From positions 1 through 21,582 of the forward strand of contig JANWJO010000175.1 in NCBI GenBank assembly GCA_025449435.1: a stretch of 21,582 nt of DNA, read 5' to 3'. The DNA is from Chloroflexota bacterium (GTDB lineage: Bacteria > Chloroflexota > UBA4733). Below the pieces are notes generated by a model. It worked only from the letters and a program-made list of their open reading frames with translations, was not told the DNA's origin and made no database searches. Position 1 is the stretch's first letter; each line of letters opens with the position of its first letter. Of the stretch, positions 7,047 to 14,357 are shown piece after piece. Position numbers and translations under genes: made by a program.

Positions 7047-7913
7047 ATGCAGAGAACTGTGGATACGCTATCCGGTGCGGCCGGAGCGCTGTCGAAGTTG
7101 CGGGCCGCACTCCCGGCAATGACGCCGGCCGAACGGCGCGCCGCTGAGTGGGTGCTGACAAACCCAGGAGAGGCATCGCAGTTCACCGCGCAGGCAGTGG
7201 CCGAAGCCGCTGGCGTGGGCTTTGGCAGCGTCATCCGGGCGTGCACCCGCGCTGGCTATCGCGAATACGGCGCGTTGAAAACGGCACTGGCCGTCGAGTT
7301 GCTGGTGCCGGCATCCATCACCGGCACGCCCGTCCCGGCCTTGATGCCAGCCGACCCTGCTGAAGAGGTGCTGCGCTCCGTCCTCGCGGCAGTGTCACAG
7401 AGTGTGCTGGATACGGCGCAGACGGTCAACCCAGCGGCGTTCGAACGAGTGGTAGCTGCCCTGTCGGTCGCCTTCCACGTGGCCGTGCTCGGGGCCGGCA
7501 GCGTCTCGGGGGCCTGCGCGCAGTTGTTGCAGGTGCGCTTGATGGGCGCGGGCGTATCCGCCGCCAGCTATCCCCACAGCAACGACCACGTGGCGTGCGT
7601 CAAGCTGCTGGGACCTGGCGACGTGGTGTTGGGCATCAGCCAGTCGGGTGAAACGGCCAGCGTGGCGATGGCATTGTCCGAAGCGAGTGCCGTGGGGGCG
7701 GTGTCGGTGGCGATCACCGCCTACGGGCAATCGATCGTGGCGCGTTCAGCGGATCAGGTGCTGGTGACAGCGGTGGCGCCAGGGTTGCGCGGCGAGCCCG
7801 CCACCTCGCGCGTTCCGCTCCTGGCACTCGTGGACGTGCTGGCTGTCGGCGTGCTGCTCAAGCGTCAAGCCAGCGAAATGGCAAGTCAAGGCATTGGCAA
7901 TTCTGGCACGTAG
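7047..7913 (+). CDS. RpiR/MurR family transcriptional regulator (HTH + SIS domain)
   Basis: A 288-residue regulator with the RpiR layout. The N-terminal helix-turn-helix domain (about residues 12-75) includes TPAERRAAEWVLTNP and VAEAAGVGFGSVIRACTRAGYREYGALK. The C-terminal SIS sugar-phosphate-binding domain (about 125-260) includes VAVLGAGSV and the loop ISQSGET (197-203). Family members sense phosphosugars such as MurNAc-6-P, GlcN-6-P or ribose-5-P and usually regulate sugar catabolism. The open frame extends back to 6972, but the promoter geometry puts transcription start at 7047, so that ATG is chosen; 7032 is the other in-frame candidate and lies inside the promoter. purA follows after 15 bp on the same strand. 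A NagA-like gene lies about 2.6 kb away and could be a target (inference). Confidence 0.9.
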   Translation: MQRTVDTLSGAAGALSKLRAALPAMTPAERRAAEWVLTNPGEASQFTAQAVAEAAGVGFGSVIRACTRAGYREYGALKTALAVELLVPASITGTPVPALMPADPAEEVLRSVLAAVSQSVLDTAQTVNPAAFERVVAALSVAFHVAVLGAGSVSGACAQLLQVRLMGAGVSAASYPHSNDHVACVKLLGPGDVVLGISQSGETASVAMALSEASAVGAVSVAITAYGQSIVARSADQVLVTAVAPGLRGEPATSRVPLLALVDVLAVGVLLKRQASEMASQGIGNSGT

Positions 7914-7928
7914 AAGGGTTCACAGCGC

Positions 7929-9197
7929 ATGACCGTCACCGTGGTGGTTGGCACCCAATGGGGCGACGAGGGCAAGGGCAAGGTCGTCGACCTGCTCAGC
8001 ACCAGCGCCGATTATGTCATCCGATTTCAGGGCGGGAGCAACGCCGGTCACACCGTGATTAATGATCTCGGTGAGTTCAAGCTCCATTTGCTGCCATCGG
8101 GCATCTTCAACCCAGCCTGCACCTGCATTCTGGGCACCGGAACCGCCGTCGACCCGGAAGGGCTGCTGGCCGAAATGGCCGATGTGCGCGCCAAGGGCGT
8201 GTCCCTTCCGCCATTCCATATTGCTAATCGCGCACACGTAGTGATGCCGTATCACCGGCTGTTCGACCGGTTAGAGGACGACGAACGCGGCAAATATCGC
8301 GTGGAGACCACTGGACGCGGCATCGGGCCAGCCTACACCGATAAGGTTGGGCGCATCGGCATACGGATGGGCGACCTTCTCAACGAGGCAGTGCTGCGCG
8401 AGAAGCTGGCCATCGTGGTGCGCCGTCGCAACGCCATGTTGCGCCACGTCTACCATCAGCCGGAGATCGACGCCGAGCAACTAGTAACCCAATGCCTCGC
8501 CTGGGGCCAGGAACTGCGTCCGCACATCACTGACACGATGCCGGTTATCCACGCGGCACTGCGTCAGGGTAAGACGCTATTGCTCGAAGGACAACTAAGC
8601 GCCATGAAGGACATCGACTGGGGCTCCTATCCTTTTGTGACCAGTAGCTCGCCCACCGCCGGCGGTGCGTGCGTTGGGGCGGGCATCCCGCCACGAGCCA
8701 TCAGCACCGTCATCGGTGTGGCCAAGGCCTATAGCACGCAAGTAGGCACCGGACCGATGCCCAGCGAAATCAGCGGTCCGATCGCCGATACCATCCGCAC
8801 AATCGGTGGCGAGTTTGGCGCCACCACCGGACGGCCACGGCGAGTAGGCTGGTTCGATGGCGTGGTGACCCGGTATGTGGCAGACCTCAACGGACTCACT
8901 GGCCTGGCGATCACCAAGCTCGACCTGCTCGACCAATTCGCGGAGATACCGGTATGTGTTGGGTACACCTATCGTGGCACTCACCTGGACTATGTGCCGA
9001 GCGAGGATGTACACGACGCGTGCCAGCCGGTGTGGGAGACCTTCACTGGCTGGCAGGCGTCCACAGCCGGGGCGCGCAAGCTCAGTGATTTGCCCACTCA
9101 GGCGCGCGCCTATCTGGACCGCCTGTGCACGCTCACCGGCGTGGGCTTGCATAGTGTGGGTGTTGGCCCGCACCGCGACCAGACGATCGTGGTGTAG
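7929..9197 (+). CDS. purA: adenylosuccinate synthetase
   Basis: A 422-residue PurA, catalysing the GTP-driven condensation of IMP with aspartate to adenylosuccinate, the first committed step to AMP. It shows GTQWGDEGKGK (Asp13), GGSNAGHT (His41), TTGRGIGPAY, the aspartate/GTP-side block GEFGATTGRPRRVGWFD and SVGVGPHRDQTIVV at the C-terminus; length is normal. The IMP-binding segment is unusual: the family's EGAQG...VTSSN reads EGQLSAMKDIDWGSYPFVTS (from residue 220) followed by SSPTAGG, with Gln of EGAQ replaced by Leu223. The rest is intact, so activity is expected. The start ATG has AAGGG ten bases upstream. It follows the RpiR-type gene after 15 bp and no separate promoter is visible, so the two are probably co-transcribed. 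Convergent with the Gfo/Idh/MocA gene. Confidence 0.97.
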   Translation: MTVTVVVGTQWGDEGKGKVVDLLSTSADYVIRFQGGSNAGHTVINDLGEFKLHLLPSGIFNPACTCILGTGTAVDPEGLLAEMADVRAKGVSLPPFHIANRAHVVMPYHRLFDRLEDDERGKYRVETTGRGIGPAYTDKVGRIGIRMGDLLNEAVLREKLAIVVRRRNAMLRHVYHQPEIDAEQLVTQCLAWGQELRPHITDTMPVIHAALRQGKTLLLEGQLSAMKDIDWGSYPFVTSSSPTAGGACVGAGIPPRAISTVIGVAKAYSTQVGTGPMPSEISGPIADTIRTIGGEFGATTGRPRRVGWFDGVVTRYVADLNGLTGLAITKLDLLDQFAEIPVCVGYTYRGTHLDYVPSEDVHDACQPVWETFTGWQASTAGARKLSDLPTQARAYLDRLCTLTGVGLHSVGVGPHRDQTIVV

Positions 9198-9202
9198 GGT
9201 GT

Positions 9203-9247
9203 ACCCCTCCCCCAACCCCGCCCTGATTTCCCGGGGCGCTGAGCAGG
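9203..9247. repeat. degenerate C-rich intergenic repeat, copy A
   Basis: This stretch after the purA stop reads as a C-rich block (CCCCTCCCCCAACCCC), a weak hairpin (CGCCC / GGGGCG) and then TGAGCAGGTACGA. The last motif, with two extra bases, recurs at about 18604-18618 (TGAGCGCAGGTACGA) just before another minus-strand stop codon. It may also act as a weak terminator for the convergent genes. Confidence 0.35.
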
Positions 9248-9255
9248 TACGACCA

Positions 9256-10503
9256 CTACTGCACGGGGCCCAGTGGATCTAGCAATGTGAAGCCGGACGG
9301 TGTGAAGGCGGCTGTGGCGACCGGGGCTTGCCCGGCGGCAAAACGTGCCTGGTTGCGCGCCAGCACCTCGCGGGCCGCGTGTACCACGGCGGTCGGCTGG
9401 CGCAGCGACCGGGCGTCTGGATAGGTGCCGGCCAGGTCGGCCGCCGTCGCGAGCTTGAGCACGCAGCGATACACCGCTTCTAAACCAGCGACGATGCTGT
9501 CTTTACCGTAGCCCAGCGACACCAGGGAACCATCAGGACGGGCAACTTTGCGGAAGAAGTGCGTGTTGGCGGTGCGCGACCCCTTGGTCTCGATCCAGTA
9601 GCGCAAGCCGCGATATTGCGAGTCTGACTCTACCTTGCCGTGTGTGCCAGAGTAGGCCGACTCCTGGTTGACCGGTCCCTCAAAGTCGGGTGGCGTGAGC
9701 CAGTTATTTTCGTAGATGATCGTCATGCCATTGGTGTGGGTGACCATCACCTGCGTGCTATCGAAAGCGTTTTTGCCGTACTCCTGTAACAGGCGCTTCT
9801 TCTGACCAACGGCATACAGCGACAGCGGCATGAGGTCGAGATAGTGCATGAACAGGTCGACCCAGTGGATGCCGACGTAGCTAAACGGATCGCTGTGTTC
9901 AACCCATTGAAACGTCTTGGTGGATACTTCTAATGGCTCTTCGAGTACTCCCCGGGCATACAGCGGTTCGCCCAGTTGCGCTTTCAGGTCGCCAAAGATG
10001 CGCAGATGATCCGGATCGTAGCGCTTGTGCATATCCACCGCGACGATGAGGTTGCGCTCGGCGGCCAGCGCGATAATCTGGTCGGCCTCCGCCAGATCGA
10101 GGCAGAGTGGTTTTTCGGTGATGACGTGAACCCCGTTCTCCAGCGCGGCGAGGATGGGGGCAGTGTGGAGGTGGTCGGGCGTCGCCACGATCAGCACATC
10201 GAGCTGCGGGAAGTCGTGAAACATGTCCAGCCAGGGCGTGTCGCCAAAGTAAGTGCGGGGATGCTTGCCAGTGGCTGCAAGTGTCTCCCGCCCCGCCCGC
10301 AGGGCGGATCGCTCAGAATGCGTGCCGACGGCCACCAGATCGAACGACACGTCGTTATAGTCGCGGCAGCGATCATCGAGCCCAACCCTGTCGAGATAGG
10401 GGGACAGGCCGTTGCGCTGGAGGTCCCACAGCGTGCCGATCACCACGTCACTGCCGAACATGCCATACCCCACGAGTGCACATTGAATGGTGAGGGTGCT
10501 CAA
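9256..10503 (-). CDS. Gfo/Idh/MocA family oxidoreductase, long form
   Basis: A 415-residue dehydrogenase-type protein, longer than the common 330-380. The Rossmann motif is ALVGYGMFG (about residues 9-17), with an insertion of about 40 residues before VLIVATPDHLH. EKP is at 130-132 (ITEKPLCLD), and the substrate domain has GIHWVDLFMHYLDL with the expected His and Asp. The sugar substrate is unknown. The start is TTG, supported by an AGGAGGT-containing purine run (minus strand, 10515-10507) just upstream; the only other nearby start-like codon falls inside the Rossmann motif. It lies 46 bp downstream of the NagA-like gene on the same strand, so the pair probably acts on the same sugar derivative (inference). 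Confidence 0.93.
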   Translation of the reverse strand: MSTLTIQCALVGYGMFGSDVVIGTLWDLQRNGLSPYLDRVGLDDRCRDYNDVSFDLVAVGTHSERSALRAGRETLAATGKHPRTYFGDTPWLDMFHDFPQLDVLIVATPDHLHTAPILAALENGVHVITEKPLCLDLAEADQIIALAAERNLIVAVDMHKRYDPDHLRIFGDLKAQLGEPLYARGVLEEPLEVSTKTFQWVEHSDPFSYVGIHWVDLFMHYLDLMPLSLYAVGQKKRLLQEYGKNAFDSTQVMVTHTNGMTIIYENNWLTPPDFEGPVNQESAYSGTHGKVESDSQYRGLRYWIETKGSRTANTHFFRKVARPDGSLVSLGYGKDSIVAGLEAVYRCVLKLATAADLAGTYPDARSLRQPTAVVHAAREVLARNQARFAAGQAPVATAAFTPSGFTLLDPLGPVQ

Positions 10504-10549
10504 GTTACCTCCTCCGTCATCTAGTCAGTTGGCAGTACACGCCACGAGG

Positions 10550-11704
10550 TTACTGCACGCTGCCCCAGACCACCTCGCCGCGTGCTAGCAGGGCCGCCAG
10601 TTCCAGCTGCCCCGAGGGTTGAACGTCCCACAGGGCGAGGTCGGCACCCCGGCCAGGTGCGAGTGTGCCCCACTGTTCATCGACGCCAAGCCAGCGCGCA
10701 GGATTGCTACTCGCCATCGCCACCGCCGACGGCATGCTCACCCCAGCAAACGCCAGGGCGTTGTTTACTGCCGCCGACATCTGCAGTGCGGACCCTGCCA
10801 GGAAGGGCGTGCCGGTCAACACTACTTTCTGCTCAGGCAGCAGCTCCACGGTCAATCCCATAAATGACGCCTTGCGCGGTGACAGTCCAGCGAGAAACAC
10901 CGCATCCGTTACCAGGATGCTTCGCTCCACTCCCTTAGCGCGCAGCATGCTGCGGACCACTGGTGGTGCCAGGTGGTGACCATCCAGGATAAAACTGGCG
11001 TTCAGGCGGTCGTCGCCGAGCTGATCCCACACATAGTTGGGGTGGCGCGGCAGTTGCGCGTGTGCGGCGTTGCCCAGGTGGGTGCTCAGCGTGGCGCCCG
11101 CACGCACGGCATCATCTAGTTGCGCTGACGTTGCGGCCAGGTGGCCCAACGCGACTCGCACACCGCTGGCCACCGCACGCTCGATAAAGGGCAGCGCTTC
11201 CGGCAGTTCCGGAGCGAGGGTCACCATACCAATGCGCCCGCGCGCTGCCTCCTGAAATCGCTCGAACTCATCCCAATCGGGCGGCCGGACGTATGGCAGG
11301 GGATGCGCACCGCGTGGCCCGTCCACTGGGGAAATGTAGGGCCCCTCCAGGTGGATGCCGGCGACTGCGTGCGCCACCGCGGCGTCGGCATCGCAGGCGC
11401 CAGCCACTGCCCGCAAGGCACGACAGAGATGGCCGTAGCTGCCGGTAGTGATGGTGGGGCAGCACAGGCCAGTGCCTGTTGAGCGCAGGGCCAGGACACA
11501 TTGCTGAACAGTCTCACTGCTCGGCGAACTGGCATTGAGGTCGAAGCCGTGAAACCCGTTGACTTGCAGGTCGATGAGCGCTGGGGTCACCACGCGGGAG
11601 CATGGTTCCGGCGAGTCGCTGGGCGCCAATGCGGCGATTCGTCCGGCATCGATTGTCAACATGACCAATTGGCCAGACTCGACGGTACGGGCACGCAGCT
11701 CCAG
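10550..11704 (-). CDS. nagA: NagA-like N-acetylglucosamine-6-phosphate deacetylase family protein
   Basis: An amidohydrolase-fold protein of the NagA family, which removes acetyl from GlcNAc-6-P. Numbering from the start chosen here: HLEGPYISP (metal ligand Glu120), GHLAAT (His188), STHLGNAAH (His209), DGHHLAPP, VTDA (catalytic Asp267) and the C-terminal LAGSALQM and GRGADLALWD blocks. The metal and catalytic residues are kept, but the 'FNAM...REPG' segment that carries the phosphate-binding arginine in E. coli NagA is replaced by GNAAHAQLPRHPNYVWDQL, so the substrate may differ. Start: the usual codons (TTG 11668, ATG 11662) would cut the first beta strand. In the same frame a CTG at 11704 gives MELRARTVESGQ, a good NagA-type N-terminus, and it has AGGAGG six bases upstream. 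First gene of an operon with the dehydrogenase. Confidence 0.88.
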   Translation of the reverse strand: MELRARTVESGQLVMLTIDAGRIAALAPSDSPEPCSRVVTPALIDLQVNGFHGFDLNASSPSSETVQQCVLALRSTGTGLCCPTITTGSYGHLCRALRAVAGACDADAAVAHAVAGIHLEGPYISPVDGPRGAHPLPYVRPPDWDEFERFQEAARGRIGMVTLAPELPEALPFIERAVASGVRVALGHLAATSAQLDDAVRAGATLSTHLGNAAHAQLPRHPNYVWDQLGDDRLNASFILDGHHLAPPVVRSMLRAKGVERSILVTDAVFLAGLSPRKASFMGLTVELLPEQKVVLTGTPFLAGSALQMSAAVNNALAFAGVSMPSAVAMASSNPARWLGVDEQWGTLAPGRGADLALWDVQPSGQLELAALLARGEVVWGSVQ

Positions 11705-11888
11705 GACCGACCTCCTAGTAACACTACGACGGAAGTGTAGCTAGCTTGGTGAACTGACGCGAGTGGAGCATGCTGTGGCCAGCAGCAGGTATGGCGAGTT
11801 GGTGCTGCTCGCGCGCCATGATCGCAACGGCTCTGACCACATGGCCACAGCTTGGGAAGTGCTACGCAAGGGGGAGGGGGAGAGAGTG
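11705..11888. promoter_or_regulatory. divergent intergenic region, nagA-like / response regulator
   Basis: This 184-bp stretch separates two diverging genes. It holds the AGGAGG of the nagA-like gene (about 11711-11716) and a small inverted repeat ACACT-N8-AGTGT (11721-11738) that could be an operator. It also holds a purine-rich run (GGGGGAGGGGG, about 11870-11880) that serves as the ribosome binding region of the response regulator. No convincing -35/-10 pair is seen. An upstream extension of the response-regulator frame to 11763 exists but is not family-like. Confidence 0.35.
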
Positions 11889-12611
11889 ATGGACAGCGAA
11901 CGGCTTGCCCCGCTGGTACTCGTTGCCGATGACGACGCGCAGGTGCGGCGGTTGGTGACCACGTTGTTTGAGCGCGCAGGCTTTGAGGTGCTGCCCGTGA
12001 ATAACGGTGCGCACGCCCTGGCATCGATCCATTCCCGCTTACCCGACCTTGCCGTCATCGATCGATCCATGCCGGTCATTGACGGGTTTCAGCTGGCCAA
12101 GGCCATCAAGGCGCGCGCCGACATCCCCATCATCATCCTGACCGCTACCGACGACAAAGAGGTGCTGGTCCAGGCGCTCAACTCCTTCGCAGAAGACTAC
12201 ATTGTCAAGCCGTTTGACGGGCGGGAACTGGTGGCGCGCGCTCAGCGCATTATGCGCCGGTTCGGCGAGCTGCCGACGCAACGTGGCCCGGAGTTGGTGT
12301 TAGGCCCAGGTGTCCGCCTGAGTTTTTCCAATCGCACGGCAACCGTAGGCGAACGCATCGCTCCACTGACGGCCACCGAGTCGCGGCTGCTGAGCGTGCT
12401 CGCGCGCAACGGCAATCGTGTGGTGCCGTCGTCGGCGTTGCTACAACGGGTATGGGACCCTGCAGACGGCATCGATGTGGACACGTTGCGGGTACACATC
12501 CGGCGCGTGCGCGAGAAGATGGAGCCAGACCCCAACCGGCCACAGTACCTCCTAACGGCGCGCGGGACTGGCTACCGGCTCGTGGTGAACCAAGCTCGCG
12601 AGGCCTCTTAA
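11889..12611 (+). CDS. OmpR/PhoB-type response regulator
   Basis: A 240-residue two-component regulator. The receiver domain (residues 9-122) has the acidic cluster Asp14-Asp15-Asp16, the phospho-acceptor Asp58 (LAVIDRSMP), Thr85 (ILTATDD) and Lys107 (DYIVKPF), so it should be phosphorylatable. The DNA-binding winged helix (about 140-236) includes LTATESRLLSVLARN, VDTLRVHIRRVREKM and LLTARGTGYRL. The ATG at 11889 gives standard length and follows a purine-rich stretch; the frame is open to 11763 but the extra 42 residues look unrelated. No histidine kinase lies next to it, so it is an orphan within this window. It is divergent from the nagA-like gene; a regulatory link is possible but unsupported. 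The stop is followed at once by an imperfect inverted repeat. Confidence 0.94.
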   Translation: MDSERLAPLVLVADDDAQVRRLVTTLFERAGFEVLPVNNGAHALASIHSRLPDLAVIDRSMPVIDGFQLAKAIKARADIPIIILTATDDKEVLVQALNSFAEDYIVKPFDGRELVARAQRIMRRFGELPTQRGPELVLGPGVRLSFSNRTATVGERIAPLTATESRLLSVLARNGNRVVPSSALLQRVWDPADGIDVDTLRVHIRRVREKMEPDPNRPQYLLTARGTGYRLVVNQAREAS

Positions 12612-12888
12612 ACTCCTCTCCGGTCCCCCTTACTTTTGCCCACACGTGGAGCAGGAGGGGATGAAGGAGGCTGCCGCTGGGGTTGTGATCGGCCTGTCAA
12701 GCAAGCAATCGGCGATGAAGTGAGTAGAAGTAAGCTGATCCTCGGGGCGGGGAGCAACCACGACCTTTCGTGCCACCGAGACAACTCGGCAACTTTATGG
12801 CTGTTGTGCGGTAACCTATGAAGCCGTACGCTTACCGGTGTGCCGCGTGAGTTGTATGGGACGTGGCAAGGTGCTGATTGGTTGAGGG
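12612..12888. other. 277-bp gene-free region with inverted repeats and two small hairpins
   Basis: No convincing gene is seen here. Directly after the response-regulator stop, CTCCT-CTCC (12613-12621) can pair with GGAG-C-AGGAG (12648-12657). This C-rich then GGAGCAGG pattern resembles the repeat after purA. Two perfect 5-bp hairpins lie in tandem: CACGA-CCTT-TCGTG (12759-12772) and CCGAG-ACAA-CTCGG (12776-12789). They could belong to a leader or small RNA of the next gene, but there is no T-run and no match to a riboswitch I recognise. A 61-residue open frame at 12636-12821 looks non-coding. Confidence 0.4.
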
Positions 12889-13359
12889 ATGCGCATCACA
12901 CTGGTAGAGGAAGCGCCGGGCGTGAGCTTCGTTGCTTCTCCCACCGCGCTGGCCGTGCTCGTGGCCGCATGTGCGCGCAACCCGCAATCCGTTGACGCGC
13001 TGCTCGATAATGTCGCTCAGGACGATCCCGACCTCACGAGTTATGTGAAGTCTGGTTTGGCTGTGTTCGACGAGCACAACAGCCCAGGCCACTATGAGCA
13101 CATTCACGCGACGCTCCAGCAGGGCATCGGCCAACCGTCCGTGTTTCGCATCGTCGACGAGGTGACCCGGCAGCGCAGCTTGCAGCCATTTCGTTGGGGC
13201 TTGGTGCTATTCAACCTCACCAAGCAACGGATCATCCAGATCGAGAATACATACGCCGAAGTCAAGCGCGAAGGGCACGTACCCACGTTCCCCGACGAAG
13301 CCAAGGGCCGGCCGCAGCGCATCTACCGGCTGCCCACTCAATGGCAAATAATCCCCTGA
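12889..13359 (+). CDS. conserved-looking hypothetical protein, 156 aa
   Basis: I do not recognise a named family. The protein is soluble, with no signal peptide or membrane segment. The first third is hydrophobic-alternating (FVASPTALAVLVAACARN) and probably helical; the middle is acidic (DNVAQDDPDLTSYVKSG). The C-terminal half looks folded and conserved-like, with FRWGLVLFNLTKQRIIQIENTYAEVKREG and the basic end KGRPQRIYRLPTQWQIIP. Its codon pattern matches neighbouring genes, and the reverse-strand frames are poorer, which supports coding. The ATG at 12889 follows GAGGG immediately, too close for a normal Shine-Dalgarno, so the start is uncertain. It is followed after 92 bp by the SPFH gene on the same strand. 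Function cannot be assigned. Confidence 0.7.
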   Translation: MRITLVEEAPGVSFVASPTALAVLVAACARNPQSVDALLDNVAQDDPDLTSYVKSGLAVFDEHNSPGHYEHIHATLQQGIGQPSVFRIVDEVTRQRSLQPFRWGLVLFNLTKQRIIQIENTYAEVKREGHVPTFPDEAKGRPQRIYRLPTQWQIIP

Positions 13360-13395
13360 CCGGTTAGCGCGACGCTGGCTTCATCCTGAAAGCGC

Positions 13396-13401
13396 TACAC
13401 T
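13396..13401 (+). promoter_or_regulatory. possible -10 box before the SPFH gene
   Basis: TACACT, 50 bp before the SPFH start, matches a -10 element, but no acceptable -35 lies at 16-18 bp. Downstream, AAAGGAG (about 13439-13445) is a good ribosome binding site for the ATG at 13452. Confidence 0.25.
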
Positions 13402-13451
13402 GAAGGTGTCAGGGTGCGTTGCCACGCCTGGCGGCCTGAAAGGAGCGCGAC

Positions 13452-14357
13452 ATGCCTGGCGCTATAGCGGTGCTCATTGTCATTGCTCTCGTCGTTCTCT
13501 TCTCGTCCTTGCGTATGTGCTCAGAGTGGCAGCGCAAAGTGGTGTTGCGGCTGGGACGGTTCACCGGTGTGCGCGGCCCTGGCATCTTCTTCCTGCTACC
13601 CTTTGCCGAGCAGACCCCATATACCATCGACTTGCGCACGGTGACCAGCAGCTTCACCGCCGAGCAGACGCTCACTAAAGACAACGTGCCGGTGAACGTG
13701 GACACTATCGTGTTCTGGCGCGTGATCGATCCAGCCAAGGCCGTGCTGCAGGTGCAAAACTACACGGCAGCCGTCCTCGGGTCGGCTCAAACCAGCCTGC
13801 GTGATGTGATTGGCAAGAGCGACCTCGCTCAGGTGCTGTCGCAGCGCCAGGACCTGGATACGGCGATGACCGACAGCCTGGATGCTCAAACCGAGCCCTG
13901 GGGCATCAAAGTACTGTCCGTGCAGATGCGCGATATCAAGATTCCCGACATGTTGCAAGAGGCCATGAGTCGCGTGGCGCAGGCCGACCGCGAGCGGCAA
14001 GCCCGCCTCGTGCTGGGTGATAGCGAAGTGCAGATAGCGCAACGCTTTGCCGACGCTGGCCACATTTACGACACCAACCCGATGGGATTGCACTTGCGTG
14101 GCATGAACATGCTGTACGAGGTGATGAAGGGTGGAAACTCGTCCACCGTTATCGTGCCGTCGTCGGCAGTGGAGAGCATGACCTTCGGATCGATGGCTGG
14201 ACTTACGGCACTCGCCAAGGAGCAGCAGGCAGCGGCCATTGCGGCGGCGCCCAGCCCGGTGATCGCCGTGGCGCCTGCCCCAACGCCACCGCCACCTGCT
14301 GACGCAACGTCGCCGTTCTTCCCCGTGCCGAAGCTTACTCCTCCCAACCAGCCGTAG
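13452..14357 (+). CDS. SPFH/Band 7 (stomatin/slipin-like) membrane protein
   Basis: A 301-residue membrane-anchored scaffold protein. An N-terminal hydrophobic segment (about residues 4-20, AIAVLIVIALVVLFSSL) inserts in the cytoplasmic membrane. The SPFH domain follows (about 24-190): VVLRLGRFTGVRGPGIFFLLPF, TKDNVPVNVDTIVFWRV, and the slipin signature GIKVLSVQMRDIKIPDMLQEAM. A helical stretch (about 175-200) should drive oligomerisation. The C-terminus (about 255-301) is a proline- and alanine-rich tail. Slipins often sit beside an NfeD membrane protease partner; none is present here. The ATG has AAAGGAG seven bases upstream. Its 3' end overlaps the opposing DinG-like gene by 23 bp. Probable role: organising membrane microdomains or protein quality control (family knowledge). 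Confidence 0.93.
   Translation: MPGAIAVLIVIALVVLFSSLRMCSEWQRKVVLRLGRFTGVRGPGIFFLLPFAEQTPYTIDLRTVTSSFTAEQTLTKDNVPVNVDTIVFWRVIDPAKAVLQVQNYTAAVLGSAQTSLRDVIGKSDLAQVLSQRQDLDTAMTDSLDAQTEPWGIKVLSVQMRDIKIPDMLQEAMSRVAQADRERQARLVLGDSEVQIAQRFADAGHIYDTNPMGLHLRGMNMLYEVMKGGNSSTVIVPSSAVESMTFGSMAGLTALAKEQQAAAIAAAPSPVIAVAPAPTPPPPADATSPFFPVPKLTPPNQP

Noticed and set aside
5920..7122. Long plus-strand open frame (400 codons)
   Set aside because: It runs antisense through the acyltransferase and ArsN1-like genes, both of which have clear family motifs. Its translation has no recognisable motif and is typical of shadow frames in GC-rich DNA.
12724..12800. Possible tRNA or T-box-like element
   Set aside because: The hairpins do not form a cloverleaf, there is no acceptor stem or TTC loop, and no T-box sequence is present.
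12636..12821. 61-codon open frame in the gap after the response regulator
   Set aside because: No plausible ribosome binding site, odd composition, and it crosses the inverted repeat and the tandem hairpins.
12818..12850. Ten-codon mini-frame (MKPYAYRCAA) before the 156-residue protein
   Set aside because: Too short, without a ribosome binding site and without runs of one amino acid that would suggest an attenuator.
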